A program made the translations under genes and the position numbers. Under the pieces are notes generated by a model. It was not told the origin of the DNA. It saw only the letters and a list, made by a program, of their open reading frames with translations, and made no database searches. A DNA stretch of 64,000 bases from Sphingomonas sp. (GTDB taxonomy: Bacteria > Pseudomonadota > Alphaproteobacteria > Sphingomonadales > Sphingomonadaceae): positions 1 to 64,000 of the forward strand of contig NZ_JAIXHL010000023.1 in NCBI RefSeq assembly GCF_030145815.1, given 5' to 3'. Of the stretch, positions 25,701 through 34,499 are shown piece after piece. Every line of letters begins with the position of its first letter. Position 1 is the first letter of the stretch.

Positions 25701-28258
25701 TCCGCGTTGAACTGCCGTCGCGCCCGAAGGTGGCTGGCCGCTCGCCGCAAATCGTCTGCCACCCGTGCACGATCCGACGTATCCCTGCACAGCCGACCGG
25801 CGCGCCGCCACGCGGCTTTATAGCTCCCGCTGAACAGCCGCGCCAACGCCCCCGTGGATTCGATGGTGTCGGCCAGCGCGTCGAGTTCGGCCGGCTCAGT
25901 GGTCAGCGCATCACCTTGCATCGCAGCGACCACAACCTCGCGCTCCGCCAGCAGTGCCGCAGCCTCGCCTGTGCCAGCGGCGATTACGCTCTCTGAAGCC
26001 GGCTCAATCAGGCTGTTCGACAGCAGCGCGCTGATCGCCGGGCTGGCCTGACCGAGCTCAGCCAGGGTGCGGGCGACCATCTGTGCTTTGCCGGTCGCCG
26101 TGCCCATCGCGGCCGAAAGCTTATCGGCGAGGCGCTCCAGATCACGACTGGCGCCAGCCAGCGACCTGCCCAGCCGCTCATATCGCGCCAACGCGGCTCG
26201 CGCGTCGTCTGGTGTCTGCGGGCAGTGATCAACGCGCAGCGTGTCGGCCAGCGCTTGCGCAGTCGCCACGGACACCATTTCCGGGCGATCGAGGTCGTTC
26301 GCAATTTCCGCGCGCTGCTTGTGCCACTCGTCCTGCGCGGCAAGGATTTCCAGACACGCCTCACGGTGATGAAGCGCCGCCCCGACAATCCGTTCGTCCG
26401 CACAGGTGAACAAGGCGAGCGCGGATAACTGCTCGCTCGCATCGGATATCGCTGCATCGTCGGGCGCTGGCACGACGACCCCCAGCTCTGCCAGCCGGGC
26501 GGCGACCTCGGCAACGTCGGCCGCAGCCGCGCCTGCCGTTGTGGCGGCGGCAAGCGCGCTGCTTTGGTCGAACGGATTAAGCTTGCCGGCCAGGGTCCAG
26601 CGCGTAGCTGAACCGCCATTGCCGGTCTGCGTCGCGAGAAGCGCCTTGCCGAACTGCGCCAGGATCTCGCGATTCTCCTGCAGCGTGGCCGGATCGAGCT
26701 CAGCGACGCCGTTGGATTGCCAGTGCGCCTCAACCGCCCGGATCTGATCGCGGTCGAACAGCGTGCGCAGCCGGATGTCTCGCCAGGCCAGGGCATGTGC
26801 CGTCAGGCCGGTTTTTCCCAGCGATGTGCGGACGAGCGCGAGGTAGCGGCGGAGCACATCACGATGCCGACGAAGCTCGGTCCGCTTTTCCTCCAGCGCT
26901 CGAACGTCGAGCCGTGGTACAGTATTGATGCGCTCGCGCAGACCGGCATAGACTTCGGCGCGGCTGGCCTTGTCGCCGTGCAACTCAAGCAGCAGCGGAC
27001 CGAATCCCGCAGCCCTGAGGCGTTCGGACACGACGCGCAGCGCGGCCTGTTTCTCTGCAACGAACAGCACGCGCTTGCCCTGGGAAAGGGCGGTGGCGAT
27101 CATGTTGGTGATCGTCTGGGACTTGCCCGTTCCCGGCGGCCCCTCAATCGCCATGTCGCGACCGGCGGCCATATCCATGATCGCCTTATGCTGCGACGCA
27201 TCGGCATCGGTGATCAGCGCGGGCACGCGCACCGCGTGCGCCGGATCGTCGATGTCGATGACGGTGTCGTCGCCGTCGACACCGGCAACCTCTGCTGCCC
27301 CAAGCAGTCCGGGCAAGAGGCGGTGGGCGGCAAATGCCCCATCGTCCCATTTGTCCGGATCGAGATCGCGCCACAGGATCATGGGCGGCAGGACCGAAAG
27401 CGTGACGAAGGGCCGCAGCGTAAGTCGCCGCCCCTGTGCGAGCACCGCCTTCACCCGGATAAAATAGGATTCGGGTGTTTCGTTCTCACGCAACGCGGGC
27501 AGCTCAAGATTCCAATGCTGACGCGCCTTTTCGATCAGCGCGACATTGACCTCCAGTCCGCCTTCCCAATGGCTGAGCCGATAGTCCCGCTTTGCCCGGC
27601 CTTCGTCCTTGGCCAGCTTTACCGGCAGAAGCAGCAGTGGCGCATGTGAGGCAACATCGGATGCGTCGTCCTCAAACCACTGGACGAAGCCGAAGGCGAG
27701 ATGGAGCGTGTGATGGCCGGTTTCACGCAAGTGGCTGGTCGCGCGGTCATCGATCGACTTCAGCCGCCGGTCGAGTTCCTTGCGCGTCAGCAGCACGCGG
27801 ATCCGGTCGTCCTCCTGATGCGCGGCGACATCGCCCTCGTCGCTCATCCGCAGGTCGTAGGAGGGATCGAAGCCATGGGCGCGTGCCAGCGCGACGACAT
27901 CGAGCCCCTTGCCATAGTCCAGCTTCGGCAAGCCCAGCTGCTGGCGAACCCGGGCACGCAGGCCCCGTTCCGCATCCTGCCAGGCGCGCACATCGCCCTC
28001 GGCATCGCCGAGCTGTTCGGTTGCCGCCAGAAACTCCGCATCGGTCAGACGGGCGCGTTCATAGGCGAGTCCGAATGTCGGCGTTCGCTCGTCCGCCGGA
28101 GTCTGCTCCTCGCCAGGCAGCGGCTCGAACCCTACGCTGCCCGTGTTGAGCTGTTCAAACAGCAGATCGGGCCGCTCATCGACGAACCTTAACTGGCTGG
28201 CACTGCGCGACGTATGCTTGAACGCAATCAGCGGCGATTTGCGTGACAGGTCGATCAA
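22778..28258 (-). CDS. DUF4011-SF1 helicase-nuclease protein (Hhe-like defence protein)
   Basis: 1826 residues. N-terminus IDLSRKSPLIAFKH is the start of a DUF4011-type domain. An SF1 helicase follows in two parts: motif I EGPPGTGKSQTITNMI near 374, and far downstream LLIIDEASQM near 1274, VVVGDANQLPP near 1300, and a late VLVTRAKMSCRLI. Between them lie about 850 helical residues. A Vsr/REase-like nuclease (IECDGAPYHSGLSVRDRDHI, near 1625, then LGWNIYRVWSTDWF) comes next, and a DUF3320-like C-terminus. This layout is that of single-protein Hhe-type anti-phage systems. The start is TTG 28258, directly after the in-frame TGA that ends the 114-codon frame; no ribosome-binding site is evident. 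Confidence 0.82.
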   Translation of the reverse strand: MIDLSRKSPLIAFKHTSRSASQLRFVDERPDLLFEQLNTGSVGFEPLPGEEQTPADERTPTFGLAYERARLTDAEFLAATEQLGDAEGDVRAWQDAERGLRARVRQQLGLPKLDYGKGLDVVALARAHGFDPSYDLRMSDEGDVAAHQEDDRIRVLLTRKELDRRLKSIDDRATSHLRETGHHTLHLAFGFVQWFEDDASDVASHAPLLLLPVKLAKDEGRAKRDYRLSHWEGGLEVNVALIEKARQHWNLELPALRENETPESYFIRVKAVLAQGRRLTLRPFVTLSVLPPMILWRDLDPDKWDDGAFAAHRLLPGLLGAAEVAGVDGDDTVIDIDDPAHAVRVPALITDADASQHKAIMDMAAGRDMAIEGPPGTGKSQTITNMIATALSQGKRVLFVAEKQAALRVVSERLRAAGFGPLLLELHGDKASRAEVYAGLRERINTVPRLDVRALEEKRTELRRHRDVLRRYLALVRTSLGKTGLTAHALAWRDIRLRTLFDRDQIRAVEAHWQSNGVAELDPATLQENREILAQFGKALLATQTGNGGSATRWTLAGKLNPFDQSSALAAATTAGAAAADVAEVAARLAELGVVVPAPDDAAISDASEQLSALALFTCADERIVGAALHHREACLEILAAQDEWHKQRAEIANDLDRPEMVSVATAQALADTLRVDHCPQTPDDARAALARYERLGRSLAGASRDLERLADKLSAAMGTATGKAQMVARTLAELGQASPAISALLSNSLIEPASESVIAAGTGEAAALLAEREVVVAAMQGDALTTEPAELDALADTIESTGALARLFSGSYKAAWRRAGRLCRDTSDRARVADDLRRAASHLRARRQFNAECKARALFPALLWNGLDSDFRSLSAARALVMEAAAQLATLDETGALRSWLAADETERKTLSAGCDRLAGLLAELADAGFADTALCDLGDRCSDAATHMRTIADASSAMGVGDTVQYRRKAGGMIADAVLNLHEAKQRFDALREQPMFRWVGDVACPLDTLRTSLTELDTLYAVGGPVDIAALVNGTATPVALLTAVCACATDLHRAVARWDAASDQLWDEAELDTADLCDTLDWPAASAVLHALGTDRDGISLAADLLKYRAAVTARNLAPFADAAAVKDVPAQQIDDLYELTAISALLRAYLGGDGQELGRLGSLSLDAARQAFKKVDKELHKLEAAAIIARRLADQPPTGVGYGRKADFTELRLLENEIGLSRPRTPLRDVVHRAGQALQVLKPVWMMSPTSIAQFIRPGSLNFDLLIIDEASQMRPEFSVSCIMRADQFVVVGDANQLPPSDHFQVAGADDGDGDGDGVGVDEGTESILDLANQRFRTKPRLKWHYRSQHESLIQFSNREFYHRDLVVFPSPMANDDALLGVKCLYAPVFYPDTAYESSINQREAELVIEQAFGLMQTHPERSIGIVAMNAKQTELLQNEFDRLIVEEERVRKYVEAFAGTIDEFFIKNLENVQGDERDIILISTVYGPDKNGAVRQNFGLMNREVGWRRLNVLVTRAKMSCRLITSLRPDDVKVTEKSSKGVIAFKSYLTYAHGGAQYEDASGGETDSDFEMFVADALRAAGYDVVYQVGVEKFRIDLGVRHAACPVGFIAGIECDGAPYHSGLSVRDRDHIRQTILENLGWNIYRVWSTDWFADPARETAKLLAWLDQLRDRMTRELGSQGQPEQTVKPRQRGATAPVSPIEDQSAVDGPARDPAPNVAADSGSTGPREPRGPALRPIGDLQPHEAIRGKLYEIWRGETYLGEVEVVRRATEAPRLYGDRAVAAQSEYEGRVEATGDAFRSFDLYAAMREVAARADREP

Positions 28259-28603
28259 TCAGGCGCGCAGCTTGGCGACTGCCTGGTCGGTCCATTGCCG
28301 CATCTGCGGATGGCGCGGGGCGGGTGGTGCGGAATTGGGCTTGGCCGGCTTCGGCTCCGCGTCCCTGAGCGTTGCGATCCGCTGCTCGACGCCACCGAGC
28401 AAGCGCCGCGCGCCGTCGGTGTTGCGATGGGCAAGTTCACGGCGAACCAGATCAAGCTCGGCCGCATTGCCAAAATTGCGGGTGACCATGTCCGTGAGAT
28501 CTTCGAGCGACTTGTTGAATAACGGGCGTGTCACGGAATTTGACCCTTTGAATGGCGTATCGTTTGAATCATTGTCTTGGCCACGGCGTGCGTTCTGACC
28601 CAT
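28259..28603 (-). CDS. 114-codon frame in phase with the helicase gene, ended by TGA
   Basis: Small frame starting ATG 28603. It contains a compact helical segment (NFGNAAELDLVRRELAHRNT, about 43-62) and a proline-rich tail that ends QWTDQAVAKLRA before TGA 28261-28259. The next codon in the same phase opens the DUF4011 protein. Two readings fit: a separate small partner translated just ahead, or the true N-terminus of the helicase cut off by a nonsense mutation. Homologue lengths would decide. Confidence 0.6.
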   Translation of the reverse strand: MGQNARRGQDNDSNDTPFKGSNSVTRPLFNKSLEDLTDMVTRNFGNAAELDLVRRELAHRNTDGARRLLGGVEQRIATLRDAEPKPAKPNSAPPAPRHPQMRQWTDQAVAKLRA

Positions 28604-29065
28604 CGCCGCTCAATGGGCCGCACGTTCCCAAACGCTGGACATAGGCCCTCCGGGCCAACCGCGCGGGCGGACACATGTCATCGTAAGCACCTGAAGGCCG
28701 ACATTTTCCTTACCCTGTTCCCCGGGTGGTTGCCCACCATTGCCGCGCCCCTGACAGCGGAGTTGGAAGGCAAAACCCTTGGGGAAGCAAGCAGTTTGCG
28801 CCGATCCGGAGCAGTTGAGGGCGCACGCGCACCTGTTCGAAACGCCCACCGACGCGGCACGGTCAGGCGAGCAAGAATTGGCGCGATTGCCGACGACTAT
28901 TGACCCCGGGTTTTCAAGAATCGATGCGGAAGCACCTTCTCCATCAAAATGAAGCTACATTCTGACTGAAAATTGAACGGTCTGAATACTGCCGGGCGCA
29001 TATTTTTACTTGCAGCCCCAAAAGTGACACCGGACACTCTCCCATACAGAGGGGGGAGTTCGTGC
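28604..29065. promoter_or_regulatory. divergent intergenic region between the helicase and SIR2 genes
   Basis: 462 bases that must hold the promoters of two divergent defence-type genes. I do not find a convincing gene; short plus-strand frames around 28790-28930 have some protein-like composition but no start or ribosome-binding site and could be a decayed fragment. No promoter pair was clear enough to place. Confidence 0.4.
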
Positions 29066-32000
29066 ATGATTCGCGACAAGGAGCTGCTGGCACCCGAACG
29101 GCTGGTTCGTAGCGGTCGCGAAATCCTGTACGAGGCGGTCAACACAGGTCGGCTCGTCGCATTTGTCGGTTCCGGGCTCTCGCTGGTCTATGGCCAGCCG
29201 ACCTGGGGCGAGTTCATCAAAAGTCTGCGTACCAAGCTCGATGCTGCGATCGGCACGGCCGTGAAGAAGGGCAATCTGTCGCTTGCCGAGGCCGGGCGCA
29301 TGCGGGCGATGGCAACGATAACCGAGATCAGGGACAGCGACACCCTTGTCACGCTCGAGCTGATCCGGCGTGCTTACGCACAGATCCAACACGGCCCCAA
29401 CGCCACGCCGGATAAGGATCAATATCGCGAGGATTTGAAGTCCCTTTTCACCTTCAATGCTATCGCGGAAAATCTACTGTCCAGGCGCCTGAAAGAGGTG
29501 GGCGTTACCGATCAGCAACAGCAACTGATCAGCCAGTTCGCGAAGAATCGCGATCTGGCATCCGTCTATAATACCAAGCTGTTCGCCGAGCTTGCGGAAA
29601 TCGGCGGCGGCGGAAAGCTGAAGCTGCTGCTGAACCTTTTGCTTGAAGAGCCAAACCGATTTGCAGATCGATCGAGTTCGGGATCTGACCGCGCGCTGCC
29701 GATCGACCGCCGCAGTTCGCTGGCCATATTTCTGGCGCATTGCCTGGGTTCGCCGCACGAGGTGTTCCGCACGATTGCCGAGGCGATCAATAGCAGCCCC
29801 GCGCCGGTATCGGTATCCCGGCCACTGTCGGCCCCCTTGCTCGATCTGTTTCCTGACATCCCGGATGCAATCAATACGGGCCCTGCTGGGGTGTCGAGCC
29901 CAAAGCTGCCATCGCGGCCTTTGCTCGATCCGCTTCGCGAACTGGACGAATGGCTTGGGCTCCGGCGCTATCTGTCGACCAATTATGATCTGGGCCTTGA
30001 GGACCAGCATATGGTCGCGCGCGACGAAGCCCCGCTGACCCCCGAAAGCCTCAAACGGCACAATATCGAAATTTCGGACGACGATCACGCCGTCACCTGC
30101 CAGCATCGCGACGGGCGGGTGATCCGTAGCGATGTCAACGACGGGCTGCACGTGGCGCCGCTGTTCGACTTTGCACTGGGCGGGGTCGATAACTCGGTCC
30201 ATATCTACCACCTGCACGGTCGCGTCGACCGCCCCGAAACGATGATCGCGGCAGATAGCGAATATAACCGGCTGTACCGATCAGAGGGTTTGGCACGGGC
30301 AGCATTCGATCATGCCTATGACACGCTGATCGTCGGTAACCCGATCCTGTTCGTCGGATCCGGGCTGACAGAGGCCGATCTGAACCGCGTGCTGCGCGCC
30401 AATGTCAGCAACCCCGATTTGCTGCGCGCCGCGCCGTCAATCGTGCTGCGCGAGGCGATCAAGCCGCAGCGCGAACTTGTGCTCGACCAGACGCAATTGG
30501 CGACCAAATTGGGCGTTCGCGTCGTCTATACCGGGCATGCACGGCGTGGTGCAGCCTACACATTGCGCGATCACCTGATGCTGGTGGACTATATTGCCTG
30601 GAAATATGACCTGGCGGAGCGGAAGGCGACCGACGGGACGAAAATCGATGATCCGCCATATGAATTCAGGACGAGCAAAACGGACTTCAGCAAAGTCGCA
30701 TTTTCCGGTGATCCTCAGGATCCGCATCGGGGAATTGAACACATATACTCAGTAATTCGCCGCAGATTCCGCCTCTTACATGACCTGGATTATGATCGTA
30801 AAATCGCATCTTGGCTAATCCAGTTCGGCCCCGTCAATCGTCAGAGCCATGAATATAATGGTGCCGACAAGCTCATCGCCGACTATCTGAACATGCTGGC
30901 ACAAAAGCTGATTTCCGCTGCACTCCGGCATGAATTGCGCCAGATCGGTCACGAAGCGGTCGAACATTATCGGGAGCGCGCAACGGCGATCGTCGCGCGC
31001 CAATCGTCCGCAGCGCACGACAGCAAACTCATTACCCGCCATATCAGCCAGATTCCGACGCTTGCGCTGCCGAAGGCTTTGAAATCCGAGAACGAGCAGT
31101 CGCGCTATATTGCCCAACGAGCACCGAATCTGGCCGGCGACAATGCGCCCAATTTCACCGTTATCAATCGCTTGGGCGCCCTGCTTCCGCCAAGTACGAG
31201 TTGCGAGCGAACCATCATTCTTGGTCCGCGCGGAATTGGTAAAGGCAGGCTGCTCGCCCAGCTTGTCACAGAACAACTCGGCGCGGCCTCGGACGGCGGC
31301 GCTGTATCGGAACACGAGCCGCGGCGGCTGTTCATCAACTGCTGCTATGGTCAGGAAATTGACTCAATCGTGTCAATCATCGACCAGTTTCTGGGATCGC
31401 CATCGGCGGACCAGTCGGGCGATGCCCTATCGCGCCGCCAGCGGATTTTGGCGAACCGAACCGTTCCGAAGACAACCCCTCCGCTCATCGTTCTGGGCGG
31501 CGTCGATCGCCTGTTCGGAACCGATGGCATGCCGATGTCGGTCGAGTTCGAATGGCTGCTCGATCAGTTGCTCGATCCCGAACGAAACATCTCCCTGCTG
31601 GTCACGGGTGAGCTGCGCTGCCTGAACTTTTTCAGCGGTCGACTTAACGCGCTGCATCCGGAACCGCAGGCACTGCGGCCCGGAAGCCAACGCCCGCAAA
31701 CACGGCCGGCCAAGCTTTGGCTGATCAAGCCGGACCAGGCGGAGGGTTTACGCAATGGCTTCGGATTAAGGGCGAAGCTGGACGAGATCGCCGCCCAAGC
31801 GCACCGACCGCATTTCAACGAAGCCGATCGCAACACTCGCCTCAAGATGGCGCACGGCGCGCGCGAGGCAGATCGCTTGATCGGTGAGTGGCTCGCAACC
31901 CTCGAAGCCGGCCGGGCGCGCCTTCCCGGTTGCAACGCCGACGACCAGCTGGCCATCGAGATTGTGAAGGTGTGCGCGTTCATCGGCCTCCCCTTCGAGG

Positions 32001-34087
32001 CCGATATTCTCCCGTCAGTGCCATCGATCCGGACTCGCTTGCGCGAGATGTTTCGCAAGCGGAATGCATCGGAAGATCGATCGGCACAGGAAATCGCGCG
32101 GGACGAGGCCGGAGCAATCCGCGATGCGCTGGCGCGCGCCATGCAGCTCGGCCTTGTCAGCCTGGTCGAGCCATTTGGCCCAATCGATCCGACCTCTCTT
32201 GCTAGCCTCCCGCCCGAATGGACGGATGCGAAGCCGAAGAATTGGCAATCATGCGAAGCCCTCGCCGATTGGGCGATCAAGCACGGATATCGGCTCGTCG
32301 TACACCGATTGACCGCGAAGGTGCTCAAGGACCGGTTCGGCGTGCCGAACAATGCCGGCGTCCTGTCCGACAGCTACAGTCTGTCGCTGTACGCCGTGCA
32401 GCCCGACGATGCCTCGGTGCCCGAACCCCGGGTTACCGGCGAACTCGAAGACCTGATCGATTATCTGATGCATTCATGGAAGGAGACCCATCTCTCCATC
32501 AAAATGTACGATGGCAGCACCCTTAATTTGCGATCCGCCTTTCGTGATGCCCGCAAGGACCTGACCGAGGACTATAAGCACGACCTCTCGCTGCACTATC
32601 TCGAGGCGCTCCGGACCATGCGACGGCGGCTCAGCTTCGTCAGCCCCCTCCCCGTTATGGGGCTCCGCGCGGCCGGAGGCGTCATTCGCGGCTATTATTC
32701 CGCGGTGAACCTGTTCGGTCTTGATCTGGGAGATCGCAATCGCGCGCCTGGCGAGGTCAGCGCAATCAGCGAACACAAGCAGCGGATCCGGACGCTGCTC
32801 AATCTGACCGTCGAAGCGCAGAAATTGGAAGCGGAAGGTTCGACGCCGTTTGACCAACTAAAGAATGCGCTCGATCACGTATCGGGGATCGTGACGGTAG
32901 AGGATGACGCAGGGGACGGAGCGCTTCAAAAGCTGGAGCTTGATCGGAATATTGCTCTGCTGTCCACAGGTGACGGCATTCCAGAACCATGGCGCCGCCG
33001 GGAGCCGGACGCCATCAAGGGGTTCCGGGAGAAGATTGCGCACGCCGATGGCAATACGCTCAGGGTCACCGGTTTGCGCTCGCTGCTCGGTTTCCAGGAA
33101 CCCGCGCCGCAATCCGACAAGGCCGACGAACGTGTCCACCCGTTTTTCGACGGCGAGATCGTCTGGCTGCTCAACGAACGCGCCATGCTCGCAATGGCGC
33201 AGGGCGACCTTTACACCGCCGCCACGACGTTCGAGCTGGCGTTCGACGCCAACCGGAAGATCGAGGGCGATCGGTATCACCCCAATCGGGCACGTCTGAC
33301 GATCAATCGCGCCTTTTTGTGGATCGAGCGTGGCCGGATCGCCGATGCCCGCAGGGAGCTTGAAATGCTTCGCCAGCATCTCGACCGGGACGCCGATGCC
33401 ATCGGGACAAACACCAACGAAGGCCAGCTGATCGCGGCACTTTGCGATGGCTATATCGGTCTTTGCAGTCACCTGTTCGGGATGCTGGAAGAGGCGGAGT
33501 CCCTCTATGAAAAGGCGATTTCCGCGTTTAGCGCAATGCGTCAGCAACGGGCGATCGCCATGTTCGAGCATCATCGCGGCGCCTTGCTCCGGCAGATTCC
33601 GGGGCGCGAGATTGATGCTGCTGCGGCGCTACAACGCGGGATCGCCGCTGCCACAGGCGGGCGGCATACGGACATCCTCTACCGGCTGCGGATCGCCAAG
33701 GCGCATAATCAGTTTTTTGCCGACCCGAACAACGCCGCTGAGGTGCTGGCAACGCTCGGCGAAGCGATCGACTATGGCTTGTCGCTGGAAATGCATCGCG
33801 TGACCGTCGAGGCGCTGGCCGCTCGAGGGCAGGTCCATCTGAAGTTCGGGGACATCGAAGCAGCTTCGCGCGACATTTCCCGAGCCGCCGCCAAGGCCGC
33901 CCAATATGGGATGACTTTGCGCCGGATCTGGCTGCGGGTGGTGACGGGCCAAGTCTATCGGCTGCGCGGAGACGGTCGCAATGCGCGGAAAATTCTAGAG
34001 CGCGCAGTGAGTGAAGGGTCGCATCTTGGCTATCAACGCGCGGTGGAGGTCGCGACGCGGCAACTGATCAACCTCAAGACGCGCTGA
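29066..34087 (+). CDS. SIR2 / STAND-like NTPase / TPR protein, probable antiviral effector-sensor
   Basis: 1673 residues from ATG 29066 (GGGGGGAG 7 bases upstream); a TTG at 28975 in frame lacks such a site. Residues about 25-440 are a SIR2-like NAD-binding fold: VAFVGSGLS near 31, TNYDLGLED near 306, IYHLHGRVDRP near 379, LFVGSGLTEADL near 427. A P-loop NTPase follows: LGPRGIGKGRL near 718 and a Walker B-like LIVLGGVDR near 805. The C-terminal third (about 1360-1660) holds TPR-like repeats that would act as sensor. N-terminal effector, central NTPase and repeat sensor is the STAND layout; SIR2 at the front is as in Avs5. In this class activation depletes NAD and aborts infection. Confidence 0.8.
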   Translation: MIRDKELLAPERLVRSGREILYEAVNTGRLVAFVGSGLSLVYGQPTWGEFIKSLRTKLDAAIGTAVKKGNLSLAEAGRMRAMATITEIRDSDTLVTLELIRRAYAQIQHGPNATPDKDQYREDLKSLFTFNAIAENLLSRRLKEVGVTDQQQQLISQFAKNRDLASVYNTKLFAELAEIGGGGKLKLLLNLLLEEPNRFADRSSSGSDRALPIDRRSSLAIFLAHCLGSPHEVFRTIAEAINSSPAPVSVSRPLSAPLLDLFPDIPDAINTGPAGVSSPKLPSRPLLDPLRELDEWLGLRRYLSTNYDLGLEDQHMVARDEAPLTPESLKRHNIEISDDDHAVTCQHRDGRVIRSDVNDGLHVAPLFDFALGGVDNSVHIYHLHGRVDRPETMIAADSEYNRLYRSEGLARAAFDHAYDTLIVGNPILFVGSGLTEADLNRVLRANVSNPDLLRAAPSIVLREAIKPQRELVLDQTQLATKLGVRVVYTGHARRGAAYTLRDHLMLVDYIAWKYDLAERKATDGTKIDDPPYEFRTSKTDFSKVAFSGDPQDPHRGIEHIYSVIRRRFRLLHDLDYDRKIASWLIQFGPVNRQSHEYNGADKLIADYLNMLAQKLISAALRHELRQIGHEAVEHYRERATAIVARQSSAAHDSKLITRHISQIPTLALPKALKSENEQSRYIAQRAPNLAGDNAPNFTVINRLGALLPPSTSCERTIILGPRGIGKGRLLAQLVTEQLGAASDGGAVSEHEPRRLFINCCYGQEIDSIVSIIDQFLGSPSADQSGDALSRRQRILANRTVPKTTPPLIVLGGVDRLFGTDGMPMSVEFEWLLDQLLDPERNISLLVTGELRCLNFFSGRLNALHPEPQALRPGSQRPQTRPAKLWLIKPDQAEGLRNGFGLRAKLDEIAAQAHRPHFNEADRNTRLKMAHGAREADRLIGEWLATLEAGRARLPGCNADDQLAIEIVKVCAFIGLPFEADILPSVPSIRTRLREMFRKRNASEDRSAQEIARDEAGAIRDALARAMQLGLVSLVEPFGPIDPTSLASLPPEWTDAKPKNWQSCEALADWAIKHGYRLVVHRLTAKVLKDRFGVPNNAGVLSDSYSLSLYAVQPDDASVPEPRVTGELEDLIDYLMHSWKETHLSIKMYDGSTLNLRSAFRDARKDLTEDYKHDLSLHYLEALRTMRRRLSFVSPLPVMGLRAAGGVIRGYYSAVNLFGLDLGDRNRAPGEVSAISEHKQRIRTLLNLTVEAQKLEAEGSTPFDQLKNALDHVSGIVTVEDDAGDGALQKLELDRNIALLSTGDGIPEPWRRREPDAIKGFREKIAHADGNTLRVTGLRSLLGFQEPAPQSDKADERVHPFFDGEIVWLLNERAMLAMAQGDLYTAATTFELAFDANRKIEGDRYHPNRARLTINRAFLWIERGRIADARRELEMLRQHLDRDADAIGTNTNEGQLIAALCDGYIGLCSHLFGMLEEAESLYEKAISAFSAMRQQRAIAMFEHHRGALLRQIPGREIDAAAALQRGIAAATGGRHTDILYRLRIAKAHNQFFADPNNAAEVLATLGEAIDYGLSLEMHRVTVEALAARGQVHLKFGDIEAASRDISRAAAKAAQYGMTLRRIWLRVVTGQVYRLRGDGRNARKILERAVSEGSHLGYQRAVEVATRQLINLKTR

Positions 34088-34103
34088 ACCGAACACGGCG
34101 CCG

Positions 34104-34499
34104 TTACGCGCCAGCTCGGTCCCTGCTGCCCGCAGCCGCCATCGCCCCGAACACGCGCCGATGGATCGCCTGATGCCCGACCCGTGCCGTCAGTCCGGCG
34201 ACGATCACGGCGAGCGCGGCGTCGAGGTCGTTGGTGCGGCCGCACATGAAGATGTCGACACAGGCGGTGCCATATTCGGGCCAGGTGTGGATCGAGATGT
34301 GCGATTCGGCGAGCAGCGCGACGCCCGTGACACCAAAGCCTGCGCCGAACTTGTGCAGCCGCAGTTCGAGCAGGGTCGCCCCAGCGGCCGCCGCCGCGTC
34401 GGTCAGGATGCCTCCGATGCGGTCGGCATCGTCGAGCTGCGCGCCGTCGGTCAGGTCCGCGATGAGGTGCCAGCCCTCGCCGGGTTGCATGCCAGTCAT
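34104..34499 (-). CDS. speH: S-adenosylmethionine decarboxylase proenzyme (prokaryotic class)
   Basis: 131 residues. Makes decarboxylated SAM, the aminopropyl donor for spermidine. The self-cleavage site is E65-S66 in ESHISIHTWPE, giving the pyruvoyl group at S66; H71 and C86 (IFMCGRTN) are the matching catalytic residues of the Thermotoga enzyme. Last gene of an eight-gene minus-strand operon, 4-base overlap with the amine oxidase gene. Works with the SpeE-like protein at 36087-37619. Confidence 0.93.
   Translation of the reverse strand: MTGMQPGEGWHLIADLTDGAQLDDADRIGGILTDAAAAAGATLLELRLHKFGAGFGVTGVALLAESHISIHTWPEYGTACVDIFMCGRTNDLDAALAVIVAGLTARVGHQAIHRRVFGAMAAAGSRDRAGA

Noticed and set aside
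28259..28261. TGA as a selenocysteine codon
   Set aside because: No hairpin resembling a bacterial SECIS follows and the surrounding residues are not redox-like; a nonsense mutation or two separate genes is simpler.
28577..28903. 108-codon plus-strand frame upstream of the SIR2 gene
   Set aside because: No start signal, overlaps the start of the 114-codon frame on the other strand, and the translation changes character along its length; at best a decayed fragment.
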